This document shows positions 17,517 to 26,423 of a stretch of 64,000 nt of DNA, piece after piece. The stretch is from Paramicrobacterium agarici (GTDB lineage Bacteria > Actinomycetota > Actinomycetes > Actinomycetales > Microbacteriaceae): contig NZ_PDJE01000001.1 in the NCBI RefSeq assembly GCF_002563955.1, positions 2,232,001 to 2,296,000 on the forward strand. The letters are read 5' to 3'. Position numbers and translations under genes: made by a program. Positions within the stretch are counted from its first letter, which is position 1. Each line of letters starts with the position of its first letter. Below the pieces are notes generated by a model. That model had not been told where the DNA came from. It was given only the letters and a program-made list of their open reading frames with translations, and ran no database searches.

Positions 17517-18583
17517 CCGCCAGTGTGCGCGCACGCGCGGTCATCTCGCGCCGTGCTCTCGTCGATAATGCTCGACGCGTCGCCGAGCGCGTCGCCCCTG
17601 CGCAGCTCGCGATCGTCGTCAAGGACGACGCCTACGCGCATGGCGTACCTGAGGTCGTCTCGACGCTCATCGCAGCCGGATTCCATCGTTTCGGCGCCCT
17701 CGATCTCACGACCGCGCTCACCGTTCGCGAGCTTGCGCCTGACAGCATGATCTTCACCTGGGTGTTCGGCGAGCACGACGATCTCGACGTCGCTCTCAGG
17801 GAACGGCTCGATCTTGGCGTTTCGTACCCGTCGATGCTCGAGCGGGTCGCCGAATCAGCAAAGCGCACGGGACAGCGTGCAACTGTGCACCTCAAGATCG
17901 ATACAGGGCTGCATCGCGCCGGCGTTCTCGCCGACACGTGGCCGCGTTTCGTCGCACGCGCAGCCGAGTTGCAGAAGGCGGGCGCGATCGATGTCACAGG
18001 CATCTGGACGCACATCGCCGAAGCCTCGTACGAGCGCGACAGCGCGGCAATCCTGCGCTTTGAGCAGGCGATCCAGATTGCCCAGGAGGCGGGACTTCAC
18101 CCTCGCGTGCGTCACCTTGCGGCAAGCGCTGCATCGTTCGAACGTGCGGACGCCCGCTTCGACATGGTGCGCGTCGGCGCGTTCGTGTACGGCATCGCTC
18201 CCGGCGACGGCATCGGACCTCACGAGCTCGGGCTGACTCCCGCCTTGACGCTCTCGACCACGGTCACGCACATCGAGCGGGCCAACGGCCGTTCACACGC
18301 GCAGATACCCATCGGGCACGTGCACGGTCTCTACAGCGACGCCGTGAACGGTGTCACGGTGGCCGTGCGCGGGGAGCGCTTCCCGATCGTCAGCGTCGAC
18401 CGCACGATGGCGCGCATCGACGTCACGGGATCGTCCATTGCGACCGGCGACGCTGTTCACCTGTTCGGCGACGGCGCACACGGCGAGGACTCGCTGCAGG
18501 TGTGGGCTGACGCCATGGGGACGATCGGCGAAGAGGTGGCGATCCGGCTGGCGCGAGCAGCGGAACGCCATTACGTGGACTGA
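17513..18583 (+). CDS. Alanine racemase-like protein with degenerate C-terminal domain
   Basis: A 356-residue PLP enzyme of the alanine racemase fold, expected to interconvert L- and D-amino acids. The barrel is intact: Lys37 in VKDDAYAHG (usual VKANAYGHG), HLKIDTGLHRAG, GIWTHIAEA and RVGAFVYGI (arginine facing the PLP nitrogen). The C-terminal domain (about 240-356) is shortened and altered. The expected VSYG tyrosine segment is replaced by HAQIPIGHVHG, and the CMD loop reads VDRTMARID. A stand-alone C-terminal domain with both segments is encoded immediately upstream. The enzyme may therefore work as a heteromer, use another amino acid, or have lost racemase activity. It is followed by a perfect stem-loop. 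Confidence 0.85.
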   Translation: MTASVRARAVISRRALVDNARRVAERVAPAQLAIVVKDDAYAHGVPEVVSTLIAAGFHRFGALDLTTALTVRELAPDSMIFTWVFGEHDDLDVALRERLDLGVSYPSMLERVAESAKRTGQRATVHLKIDTGLHRAGVLADTWPRFVARAAELQKAGAIDVTGIWTHIAEASYERDSAAILRFEQAIQIAQEAGLHPRVRHLAASAASFERADARFDMVRVGAFVYGIAPGDGIGPHELGLTPALTLSTTVTHIERANGRSHAQIPIGHVHGLYSDAVNGVTVAVRGERFPIVSVDRTMARIDVTGSSIATGDAVHLFGDGAHGEDSLQVWADAMGTIGEEVAIRLARAAERHYVD

Positions 18584-18603
18584 GCGCCGCGCGGGCGAAC
18601 GAC

Positions 18604-18640
18604 AGAGCGGGTGGATGCTGTGACAGCATCCACCCGCTCT
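18604..18640. terminator. Bidirectional terminator between alr-like gene and DUF7455
   Basis: A perfect 17-bp stem (18604-18620 with 18624-18640) with a TGA loop between convergent genes. The arms contain the genome-abundant octamer GGATGCTG and its complement. No T-run on either side. Confidence 0.75.
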
Positions 18641-18650
18641 GCTCTGGGCG

Positions 18651-18875
18651 TCAGGCGCGCGTGTCTTCGAGGAGCCGGTCAGACTCGTCGTGCCAGCTCT
18701 CGGCAACAGCCATGAGCTTCTCTTCGTATTTCTTTCCGTGATGTGCGCAGAACAGCAGCTCCCCGCTGTTGACGACAGCACGAATGTACGCTTGCGCGCC
18801 GCAGCTATCGCATCGATCGGCCGCGGTCAGCTGGGGCTGAACGGCGTCGACAGTCTGTGTACCGGTGTGCGACAT
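18651..18875 (-). CDS. DUF7455 small zinc-ribbon protein
   Basis: A 74-residue actinobacterial protein of unknown function. Two paired-ligand clusters (DRCDSCGAQ near residue 22 and FCAHHGKKY near 43) suggest a single zinc site. The C-terminus is acidic and helical. A good ribosome site (AGGAGGAGCTC before the ATG) supports the start. DUF7455 genes are often found between sigA and the topoisomerase IV genes in actinobacteria, which matches here. Confidence 0.85.
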   Translation of the reverse strand: MSHTGTQTVDAVQPQLTAADRCDSCGAQAYIRAVVNSGELLFCAHHGKKYEEKLMAVAESWHDESDRLLEDTRA

Positions 18876-19046
18876 GAGCTCCTCCTGACCTCACGGAGCG
18901 CCCTTTACGCCCCTCTTGTCCCTATGTAACCACGCCTCGCCTGAATACCTTCCTCATGTGCGGCGAGTTCGCTCACCGCGTAGCGTCGCAGCGCGGAGGG
19001 GTGTCGATGCCTGATCCCTGGCGGGGAGCGAACTAATGTTGGGGTC

Positions 19047-21143
19047 GTGAGTTCTGATTATTCCGCGCGCCATCTCTCCGTTCTCGAGGGTTTGGAGGCC
19101 GTGCGCAAGAGGCCAGGCATGTACATCGGCTCGAACGGCTCCCGCGGCCTCATGCACTGCCTCTGGGAGATCATCGACAACGCCGTCGATGAGGCTCTCG
19201 CCGGATACGGCGATCACATCGAAATTCGCTTGAGAGACGACGACAGCGTCGAGGTCATCGACCACGCACGCGGCATCCCCGTTGATATCGAACCCAAGAC
19301 CGGGCTCACCGGCGTTGAGGTCGTGTTTACGAAGCTGCACGCGGGAGGAAAATTCGGAACAGGCTCCTACGCATCGTCGGGAGGACTACACGGCGTGGGA
19401 GCATCCGTCGTCAATGCCCTCTCTGAACGCCTTGATGTCGAAGTCGATCTCAACGGCAAGACATGGGCGATGTCGTTCCACCGCGGTGAGCCGGGAATCT
19501 TCGATGACGGGGGCCGTGAACCGAGTCCCGACGCTCCGTTCACTCCGTTCAAAGAGAAGAGCGAACTGCGCGTCGTCGGCAAGGTGAAGAAGGGCGTCTC
19601 GGGTTCGCGTGTGCGCTACTGGGCCGACCGGCAGATCTTCGAGAAGGGCGCGACATTCAACGTCGACGATTTGCAGGGTCGCGCCCGCCAGACGGCCTTC
19701 CTCGTTCCAGGGCTCACGATCCGCATCGATGACGAGCGCGCTGCTTCCGCTGATTCGAACGAGATCGTGACCTCGGAGTACCGCTTCGATGGGGGCATCT
19801 CGGAGTTCGTTGAGTATCTTGCGGCCGACGTGCCTGTGACCGACATATGGCGGGTCTCCGGATCGGGAAGCTTCACCGAGACGGTGCCGACGCTCCAACC
19901 CGACGGATCGATGGTCTCCGCCGAGGTCGAGCGCACGTGCGAGGTGGACGTCGCCCTGCGCTGGGGGACCGGCTACGACACGACTGTGCGGTCGTTCGTC
20001 AACATCATCGCCACCCCGAAGGGTGGCACGCATCTCGCCGGGTTCGAGCAGGGCTTGCTCAAGGTCGTGCGCAAAGAGGTGGAGAAGAACGCACGACGTC
20101 TGAAGGCCGGAAACGACAAGATCGAGAAAGACGACGTGCTCGCGGGCATGACGGCCGTGCTCAATGTTCGCATTCCCGAGCCGCAGTTCGAAGGGCAGAC
20201 CAAAGAGGTACTCGGCACCCCGGCCGCGCGAACGATCGTCTCGAAGGTGCTGACCGACGCCCTGACCGAGAAGTTCTCGTCGAACAAGCGCGAAGACAAG
20301 AACCAAGCATCTGTCGTTCTCGACAAGGTCGTCGCCGAGATGAAATCGCGCATCTCTGCCCGCGCGCACAAAGAGACCCAGAGGCGCAAGAATGCCCTCG
20401 AGAACTCCACGCTGCCTGCGAAGCTCGTCGACTGCCGGTCCAGCGACGTGGAGCAGAGCGAGCTGTTCATCGTCGAGGGCGACTCTGCGCTCGGAACAGC
20501 CAAGCTCGCGCGCGACAGCAGCTACCAGGCACTTCTTCCCATCCGGGGAAAGATCCTCAACGTGCAGAAGGCTTCCGTCAGCGACATGCTCTCGAACGCC
20601 GAGTGCGCCGCGATCATCCAGGTTCTCGGCGCGGGCTCTGGGCGCACGTTCGATCTGGACGCCTCACGCTACGGCAAAGTCATCTTCATGAGCGACGCCG
20701 ACGTCGACGGTGCCCACATTCGGATGCTGCTGCTCACGCTGTTCTTCCGTTATATGCGCCCCATGATCGAAGCCGGGCGCGTGTACGCTGCCGTGCCGCC
20801 GCTGCACAGAATCGTCGCGATCAACGGAGGCTCAAAACCGAACGACGTTCTGTATACGTATTCGGAGCAGGAACTCCACGGCGTGCTGAAAGGCCTCGAA
20901 CGCAGCAAGAAGCGTTACAAGGAGCCGATTCAGCGCTACAAGGGGCTTGGGGAGATGGATGCCGACCAGCTCGCCGAGACCACGATGGACAGGCGCAACC
21001 GCACGCTTCGCCGCGTTCGCGTCGAAGACGCCGAAGCGGCCGATGCGATCTTCGAGCTGCTGATGGGAAACGACGTACCCCCGCGCAAGGAGTTCATCGT
21101 CGACAACTCCCGCAACCTCAGTCAGGACCGCATCGACGCGTGA
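19047..21143 (+). CDS. parE: DNA topoisomerase IV subunit B
   Basis: The GHKL ATPase subunit that pairs with ParC to decatenate daughter chromosomes. The 698 residues include the N-terminal ATPase (YIGSNGSRGLMHCLWEIIDNAVDEAL, Glu-Asn for Mg-ATP; GGKFGTGSYASSGGLHGVG), the transducer domain, and the TOPRIM segment (IVEGDSALGTAK and MSDADVDGAHIRML). The C-terminal signature is QRYKGLGEMDADQL. GTG is the start, with TAATGT ending 7 nt upstream. A second type II pair, GyrB, usually exists elsewhere, so ParE rather than GyrB is inferred from length and neighbour. It converges on parC with a 24-bp gap. Confidence 0.93.
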   Translation: MSSDYSARHLSVLEGLEAVRKRPGMYIGSNGSRGLMHCLWEIIDNAVDEALAGYGDHIEIRLRDDDSVEVIDHARGIPVDIEPKTGLTGVEVVFTKLHAGGKFGTGSYASSGGLHGVGASVVNALSERLDVEVDLNGKTWAMSFHRGEPGIFDDGGREPSPDAPFTPFKEKSELRVVGKVKKGVSGSRVRYWADRQIFEKGATFNVDDLQGRARQTAFLVPGLTIRIDDERAASADSNEIVTSEYRFDGGISEFVEYLAADVPVTDIWRVSGSGSFTETVPTLQPDGSMVSAEVERTCEVDVALRWGTGYDTTVRSFVNIIATPKGGTHLAGFEQGLLKVVRKEVEKNARRLKAGNDKIEKDDVLAGMTAVLNVRIPEPQFEGQTKEVLGTPAARTIVSKVLTDALTEKFSSNKREDKNQASVVLDKVVAEMKSRISARAHKETQRRKNALENSTLPAKLVDCRSSDVEQSELFIVEGDSALGTAKLARDSSYQALLPIRGKILNVQKASVSDMLSNAECAAIIQVLGAGSGRTFDLDASRYGKVIFMSDADVDGAHIRMLLLTLFFRYMRPMIEAGRVYAAVPPLHRIVAINGGSKPNDVLYTYSEQELHGVLKGLERSKKRYKEPIQRYKGLGEMDADQLAETTMDRRNRTLRRVRVEDAEAADAIFELLMGNDVPPRKEFIVDNSRNLSQDRIDA

Positions 21144-21148
21144 CCGGC

Positions 21149-21196
21149 GCGTGGCAGCGCACCCGGGTCAGATGTGGTGCCCGAGCGCTGCCACGC
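21149..21196. terminator. Stem-loop shared by parE and parC ends
   Basis: A perfect 12-bp stem (21149-21160 with 21185-21196) and 24-nt loop. The right arm and part of the loop are inside the parC coding end. A weak TTCC follows on the plus side. Confidence 0.5.
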
Positions 21197-23627
21197 TTCC
21201 CTCGAGCGGCTCGCCTGACCCATCGCGCTTCGCTCCCGCCGCGGGCAGAACGCGTGGCGTCCCGTCGGCAGCCACGGCGAAAGCGGGGGCTGGCCCGACC
21301 CACGCGGCAGAAAGCTGATCCTCACCCTTGAGCAGTCGCTGCGCACGGACGCCGCCCGTCGCACGCCCCTTGACGGGGAAGTCCGCCAGGTACGAGACTT
21401 TCGCAGATCCGGGATCCGTCCCCGTGAGCATCTGCGAGTTCACCGCCACCGTCGCGACGACGTGCCTGCCTGCATCTGCCTTCGCCACGCCGAAGAAGAT
21501 GGCAGATGAGCCAGCGCCGAGTTTAATGCCTGCGACTCCGGATGCTGTCCGCCCCTGAGGGCGAACGGACGACGCCGCGTAGGTGAGCAATTGTGTGTCA
21601 GACGAGATGAAGACCAGCTGATCGTCATCTGTGGCGAGAGCGGCGCCCACAACACTGTCGCTGTTTTTGAGACTGATGATCTCGAAGTCCGGCTTGTTCG
21701 GCCACGCGCCCATCTGAAGACGCTTGACCGTTCCCTGCGCCGTCCCCAACGCAAGCGTGCGCGTCTCGTCGAGCGCGATGATCGCAAGCACGCGCTCACC
21801 GCGGTCGCCGAGCGCGAGATACTCGCCGATTCGCACGCCGGCTCGCATCTGGATGCTGGAGGGCGGAACGGACGGCAGGTCGACCGGTGTGAAGCGCACA
21901 AGGCGGCCCGTGCTGGTCACCGCCCCGAGCTCGCTGCGCGTCGTGGTGTCGAGAGCAGTGAGAATCGCGTCGTGCTTGCTCCGTCTCGTTGGATGGGTGA
22001 TCTCAGTACCTTCGGCGAGATCGACTCGCACCGCCCGACCGGTTGCGCTGAGATACACACGGCAGGGCGCATCTTGGATCTCGAGAACGGGCGAGGCACC
22101 CTTGCTTCGCCCAGTCGCTGCAATGCTCGGCTTGGCCTCTGTGAGCAGCGTACGTCGTGGCGTGCCGAACTGCTCAGCCGCCTCGTCGAGCTCGCTCGAG
22201 ACCTGCGCGCGGAGAAGGGCTTCTGACGCAAGCAGCTGCTCGAGCTGCTCGATCTCCCGCTTCAGCTCGTCACGCTCGGACTCGAGCTCGATTCTCGAAA
22301 ACTTGGTGAGCCTGCGCAGGCGCAGTTCAAGGATGTACTCCGCCTGCAGCTGCGTGAGGTCGAAGACATCCATGAGCCGTGTGCGCGCTTGCTCGGTGTC
22401 GTCGCTGGTGCGAATGACCTGAATCACTTCGTCGATGTCGAGAATCGCAATCAGAAGGCCCTCGACCAGGTGCAGCCGTTCCTGGCGACGCGCCAGGCGG
22501 TACTGCGACCGCCTCGTGACGACATCGACCCGATGGTCGATGTACACCTGAAGGAGCTCCTTGAGCCCGAGTGTCCGCGGGCCCCCCTCGACAAGCGCCA
22601 CGCTGTTGATGCTGAACGAGCTCTCGAGCGGCGTGTATCGGTAGAGCTGCTCCAGGACAGCTTCCGGGCTGAATCCTGTCTTCAGCCCGATGACGAGACG
22701 CAAGCCATGAGCGCGGTCCGTCAAGTCCGTCACGTCCGAAATGCCGCTGAGTTTCTTCGACTGCACACCGGTCTTGATCTTCTCAATGACCTTTTCAGGG
22801 CCGACAAGGTACGGAAGCTCCGTGACGACCAGGCCGTTCTTGCGCGCCGTGATCGGCTCGATGGAGACGCGGGCACGCGTCTTGAACGCTCCGCGACCCG
22901 TCGCGTACGCGTCTTTGACGCCGTCGAGACCGACGATCGTTCCGCCGGAGGGAAGATCTGGTCCAGGCACGAATGCCATCAAATCGTCGAGCGTCGCATC
23001 GGGGTTGTCGATCAGGTGCCGTGCGGCACCCACCACCTCGATGAGATTGTGCGGTGCCATGTTCGTCGCCATTCCGACGGCGATTCCGGTGGTTCCGTTG
23101 ACGAGGAGGTTGGGAAAGGCCGCGGACAGAACGGCGGGCTGCTGAAATTGGTTGTCGTAGTTCGGGACAAAATCGACGACGTCCTCGTCGAGGCTCTCGG
23201 CGAGGGCAAACGCGGCCGCGGCGAGGCGGGCCTCGGTGTAGCGCTGTGCTGCCGGCCCGTCATCGAGCGAGCCGAAGTTTCCGTGCCCGTCGATGAGCGG
23301 AAGCCTCATGGTCCAGGCCTGCGCCATGCGCACGAGCGCATCGTAGATTGCGGTGTCTCCGTGGGGGTGCAGCTTTCCCATCACCTCACCGACAACGCGC
23401 GCGGACTTGACGTGACCGCGATCGGGGCGAAGCCCCATCTGCACCATCTGATAGATGATGCGCCGCTGTACCGGTTTCAGCCCGTCACGCGCGTCAGGCA
23501 GCGCACGGGAGTAGATGACGGAGTACGCGTACTCAAGAAACGACCCCTGCATCTCGGAGGAGACATCGATATCCTCGATGCGTTCGGCGATCTGGTCAGG
23601 GGGCGTTGAGTCTTTCGAGCGGGCCAT
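21168..23627 (-). CDS. parC: DNA topoisomerase IV subunit A
   Basis: The DNA cleavage-rejoining subunit of topoisomerase IV. Coding begins at ATG 23627, giving 819 residues; the frame is open further upstream, but the family N-terminus begins here. Visible features are FLEYAYSVIYSRALPDARDGLKPVQRR split at residues 30-56, the GEVMGKLHPHGD helix, and catalytic Tyr130 in GPAAQRYTEA. The GyrA-box QRRGGRG is absent, consistent with ParC. The C-terminal half carries repeated beta-pinwheel blades. Its start diverges by 68 bp from the phosphodiesterase gene. Confidence 0.93.
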   Translation of the reverse strand: MARSKDSTPPDQIAERIEDIDVSSEMQGSFLEYAYSVIYSRALPDARDGLKPVQRRIIYQMVQMGLRPDRGHVKSARVVGEVMGKLHPHGDTAIYDALVRMAQAWTMRLPLIDGHGNFGSLDDGPAAQRYTEARLAAAAFALAESLDEDVVDFVPNYDNQFQQPAVLSAAFPNLLVNGTTGIAVGMATNMAPHNLIEVVGAARHLIDNPDATLDDLMAFVPGPDLPSGGTIVGLDGVKDAYATGRGAFKTRARVSIEPITARKNGLVVTELPYLVGPEKVIEKIKTGVQSKKLSGISDVTDLTDRAHGLRLVIGLKTGFSPEAVLEQLYRYTPLESSFSINSVALVEGGPRTLGLKELLQVYIDHRVDVVTRRSQYRLARRQERLHLVEGLLIAILDIDEVIQVIRTSDDTEQARTRLMDVFDLTQLQAEYILELRLRRLTKFSRIELESERDELKREIEQLEQLLASEALLRAQVSSELDEAAEQFGTPRRTLLTEAKPSIAATGRSKGASPVLEIQDAPCRVYLSATGRAVRVDLAEGTEITHPTRRSKHDAILTALDTTTRSELGAVTSTGRLVRFTPVDLPSVPPSSIQMRAGVRIGEYLALGDRGERVLAIIALDETRTLALGTAQGTVKRLQMGAWPNKPDFEIISLKNSDSVVGAALATDDDQLVFISSDTQLLTYAASSVRPQGRTASGVAGIKLGAGSSAIFFGVAKADAGRHVVATVAVNSQMLTGTDPGSAKVSYLADFPVKGRATGGVRAQRLLKGEDQLSAAWVGPAPAFAVAADGTPRVLPAAGAKRDGSGEPLEGSVAALGHHI

Positions 23628-23695
23628 TCGGGTATGCGGGATCTCTCTGGTGTGCTGACGGCTCGTCTTCACACCCGTGTGGAAGACTGGCCACG

Positions 23696-24826
23696 ATGAC
23701 GACAATGCTACCCACGGAAGGCGCCCAATCCCGGAGCCTTGCCGTACTTGCCCATGATTTCCTCGCCACGCTGCGCGGGCACCAGGGCGGCCTGGGTCTC
23801 GCACCCGTCACATCCGTCATTGTCGTCGTCGTCGACGGGCTTGGAACATCAAACCTCGCCGAACGAGCGGGACACGCGCGATTCCTCACGGCCCACCGTG
23901 GCCGTTCCCTGCGCGCTCCCATTCCCTCGACAACCGCTGCGGCTCTGCCCACGCTTCTCACCGGTGCTCGGCCCGGGGAGCACGGGATGCTGGGCTACAA
24001 GGTCCGCGATCCGGCCTCAGGTCGCCTTGTCAACCAGCTCACGGGGTGGGATGAGCTCGCGAACCCCGAAAGCTGGCAACGGTCGTCGACGGTCTTTGAG
24101 ACGATAGCGGCGGCGGGAATCGGCGCCGCAGCCGTCGGGCCGCGGAAGTTCGCTGACTCCGGATTCACCCGCGCCGTGTTGCGCGGCGCCCGTTACGAAG
24201 CGGCAGACGGCATCGGCGATCGAGTGGATGCTGCCGCGCATCTCGTGAGCTCGAGCGAACCGCAATTCGTGTACCTGTACATTCCCGAGCTCGACAAAAT
24301 CGCCCATAAGCACGGCTGGCGCAGCGAAAGGTGGATCGCCGCCCTCGAAACCGTGGATTCCGAGCTGTCACGGCTTCACGCGCTCGTCGATACGAGGCGT
24401 ACGGGAATCCTCGTGACAGCCGACCACGGCATCATCGACGTTCCGCCTGAAGACCAGGTTCTCTACGACGCGATTCCCGGGCTTCTCGACGGCGTCGAAG
24501 CGGTTGGGGGAGAGCCGCGCTTCGTGCAGCTCTATGCAGACGACCATGTGCCCGTCGACGAGATCGCGACCCGCTGGCGCGAATCGCTCGGCCAGAGCGC
24601 CATCGTTGCGACGCGTGACGAAGCAATCGCTGCCGGATGGTACGGACCCGCCGTGCCCGCCACCGCTGCGAGAATCGGTGACGTCCTTGTCGCGGCACGC
24701 ACTCGCGTGGCCTTCTATGACAGCGCCCCGCAGTCCGCGTCGTCACGAAAGATGATCGGACAGCACGGCTCGCTGTCTGACGAAGAACGGAGCGTGCCGT
24801 TCATTCGCCTTGGAGCGTGGGTGTGA
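23696..24826 (+). CDS. Alkaline phosphatase superfamily nucleotide pyrophosphatase/phosphodiesterase
   Basis: A 376-residue metal-dependent phosphodiesterase of the type I nucleotide pyrophosphatase family. The metal and nucleophile segment is VIVVVVDGLGTSNL followed by PSTTAAALPTLLTG (Thr nucleophile). LVTADHGIIDVP carries the conserved Asp-His pair and the late IGQHGSL segment carries a further histidine. No signal peptide is evident, so it is probably cytoplasmic. The substrate is unknown. ATG 23696 was chosen because residues further upstream are not conserved-looking and would overlap the divergent parC start; the ATG at 23705 is also possible. Confidence 0.87.
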   Translation: MTTMLPTEGAQSRSLAVLAHDFLATLRGHQGGLGLAPVTSVIVVVVDGLGTSNLAERAGHARFLTAHRGRSLRAPIPSTTAAALPTLLTGARPGEHGMLGYKVRDPASGRLVNQLTGWDELANPESWQRSSTVFETIAAAGIGAAAVGPRKFADSGFTRAVLRGARYEAADGIGDRVDAAAHLVSSSEPQFVYLYIPELDKIAHKHGWRSERWIAALETVDSELSRLHALVDTRRTGILVTADHGIIDVPPEDQVLYDAIPGLLDGVEAVGGEPRFVQLYADDHVPVDEIATRWRESLGQSAIVATRDEAIAAGWYGPAVPATAARIGDVLVAARTRVAFYDSAPQSASSRKMIGQHGSLSDEERSVPFIRLGAWV

Positions 24827-24830
24827 CGGG

Positions 24831-25898
24831 TTAGTCGTCGGAGTCGGATCGTGCTCCGAAGACGATCTCGTCCCACGACGGCATCGACGCCCGGCCTCGC
24901 TTGCTGCGTCCGGTCGCGCGCTTCTCATCTGGAGCGGGAGCCGATTCTGAGCTCTGCTCCTGATCCGGTGTGATCGAACCGAAATCGAGCGGAGTGCTCA
25001 CGTCATCGCCTGCCGCATCCTCGGATTCGACAGGTTCAGCGGCGGGAGGCCCTTCGCGCCGCCCTCGGCGTTTCCGGAGAGCCTCAAGCAAGTCGGCCGT
25101 CTGATTCGACGAATCGCTCTCGTTCGCGCCGGCACCGCGATTGATCGCCGCTTGAGAGGCTGCCGATGGATGCCGAGGCGAGAGCGCAGCGGGTTCAAGC
25201 TGCGCGATCGTCTGGGGAGCCTCAGTCTCTACCGGACGAAAGCGAAAAGCGCCGCTGTCAAATCGTGACTCATCAGTCTCGTGCGGTTCTGGCTCAGTGT
25301 GCGAGTGGTCTTCGACTGCCCGCAGCCGCGGAATCATTCCGTGAGGCAGGTCGCCTTGCTTGGAGAGCAGGATCGCCTCTTGGTTCAGTGGTGCGAGAGT
25401 GTGCTTCTTCGGCTCATAACTCCAGCGGGCGTCATGATCGATCGTCGCAGCGGTGAATGAGAGTTTCACGATCCAGCCGTCCGCCGGGTCCTTCCAACTG
25501 GTCCACCGCTCCCCGGTGGCGGCAAGACCTTCGAGGCGTGCGGCGATGGCTGCACCGAATGTCGGTTCGTCACCGTGCACATCGATCGCAGAGAGGACGG
25601 GGACGCTTAATGCTGCTCCCACGATGTGTTCGCGCTCGGCAAGCACAGGCCCCTCGAAACGACGAACATACTCCACGCTGACCCCTGTGAGTTCGGCGAC
25701 CTCGGCCGCCGACAGTCCGGAGCGAATGTGTGACTGAACCTCGCGAGGACTTAGCCGACGCTCTTCGACGTGAGACTCCTTCGGCGGCTTCAGATGCGAG
25801 AGCAGAACCTCGTTGATGACGATGCGGAAACGTTGCCCCTGCTCTGTGGCAGCGACGAGGGCACCGTCCTCGACCCCGATGACCTTCAGATCTTGCAT
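24831..25898 (-). CDS. sepH: Septation protein SepH
   Basis: Actinobacterial cell-division protein (DUF3071) that stimulates FtsZ assembly at sporulation or vegetative septa, known from Streptomyces. The 355 residues have the N-terminal HTH-like domain (LSPREVQSHIRSGLSAAEVAELTGVSVEYVRRFEGPV, residues about 48-85) and WTSWKDPADGWIVKL. A long disordered acidic linker follows, then a basic C-terminal block and the terminal SMPSWDEIVFG motif typical of the family. The start ATG has an AAAGG ribosome site about 10 nt upstream; the longer frame upstream is not conserved. It diverges from the DUF4193 gene across 231 bp. Confidence 0.92.
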   Translation of the reverse strand: MQDLKVIGVEDGALVAATEQGQRFRIVINEVLLSHLKPPKESHVEERRLSPREVQSHIRSGLSAAEVAELTGVSVEYVRRFEGPVLAEREHIVGAALSVPVLSAIDVHGDEPTFGAAIAARLEGLAATGERWTSWKDPADGWIVKLSFTAATIDHDARWSYEPKKHTLAPLNQEAILLSKQGDLPHGMIPRLRAVEDHSHTEPEPHETDESRFDSGAFRFRPVETEAPQTIAQLEPAALSPRHPSAASQAAINRGAGANESDSSNQTADLLEALRKRRGRREGPPAAEPVESEDAAGDDVSTPLDFGSITPDQEQSSESAPAPDEKRATGRSKRGRASMPSWDEIVFGARSDSDD

Positions 25899-26129
25899 GA
25901 GCGAAACGCCTTTCCGGCTGGCTACTTCTTCAGGGACATCGTCACACGGGAATGCCCGATTTCGCGGGAATAACGTGGGCGTGCCGTGAGTTGGTCCAGA
26001 GACGCAGCCGCGACCGCCCATATCACTCGATCGCGGTGAGCGGAAAGCGGTTTGCTCTTTGCAGTTCGATGGTGCAAACTGTGGCCGCCGATTTTGTTTG
26101 GCCCCCCTGAAAGCGAGAAGTGGAAAAGA

Positions 26130-26423
26130 ATGGCAACGGATTACGACGCTCCCCGTAAGTCGGAGGAAGACTCCGACTCCATTGAGGCACTCAAGGAGCG
26201 TGTTCCCGACAAGATGTCGGGCACCGTTGACGTCGAAGACGCGGATAACCCCGGTGGATACGATCTCCCGGGTGCAGACCTCTCCGACGTCGACTTGGAC
26301 GTGGTCGTCCTGCCTCCTCAGGCAGACGAGTTCACGTGCGTCAGCTGCTTCATCGTGAAGCACCGCTCACAACTCGATCACCAGGAGAAGCTTGGTCCTG
26401 TGTGCATCGAGTGCGCCTCCTGA
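26130..26423 (+). CDS. DUF4193 domain-containing protein
   Basis: A 97-residue acidic protein conserved in actinobacteria, with unknown function. The C-terminus has two CxxC pairs (FTCVSCF and PVCIECAS), predicted to bind one zinc or iron. The start ATG follows a purine-rich stretch (GTGGAAAAGA). A longer in-frame extension upstream is not supported. Its stop abuts the DUF3093 stop with no gap. The 231-bp divergent region toward sepH holds a GTTTGC/GCAAAC pair that I do not trust as an operator. Confidence 0.9.
   Translation: MATDYDAPRKSEEDSDSIEALKERVPDKMSGTVDVEDADNPGGYDLPGADLSDVDLDVVVLPPQADEFTCVSCFIVKHRSQLDHQEKLGPVCIECAS

Noticed and set aside
22389..23609. Plus-strand 406-codon frame opposite parC
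   Set aside because: Antisense shadow of parC; composition is unlike a real protein.
26040..26100. GTTTGC/GCAAAC inverted repeat before DUF4193 as an operator
   Set aside because: Arms are short and about 19 nt apart, with no second copy, so chance is likely.
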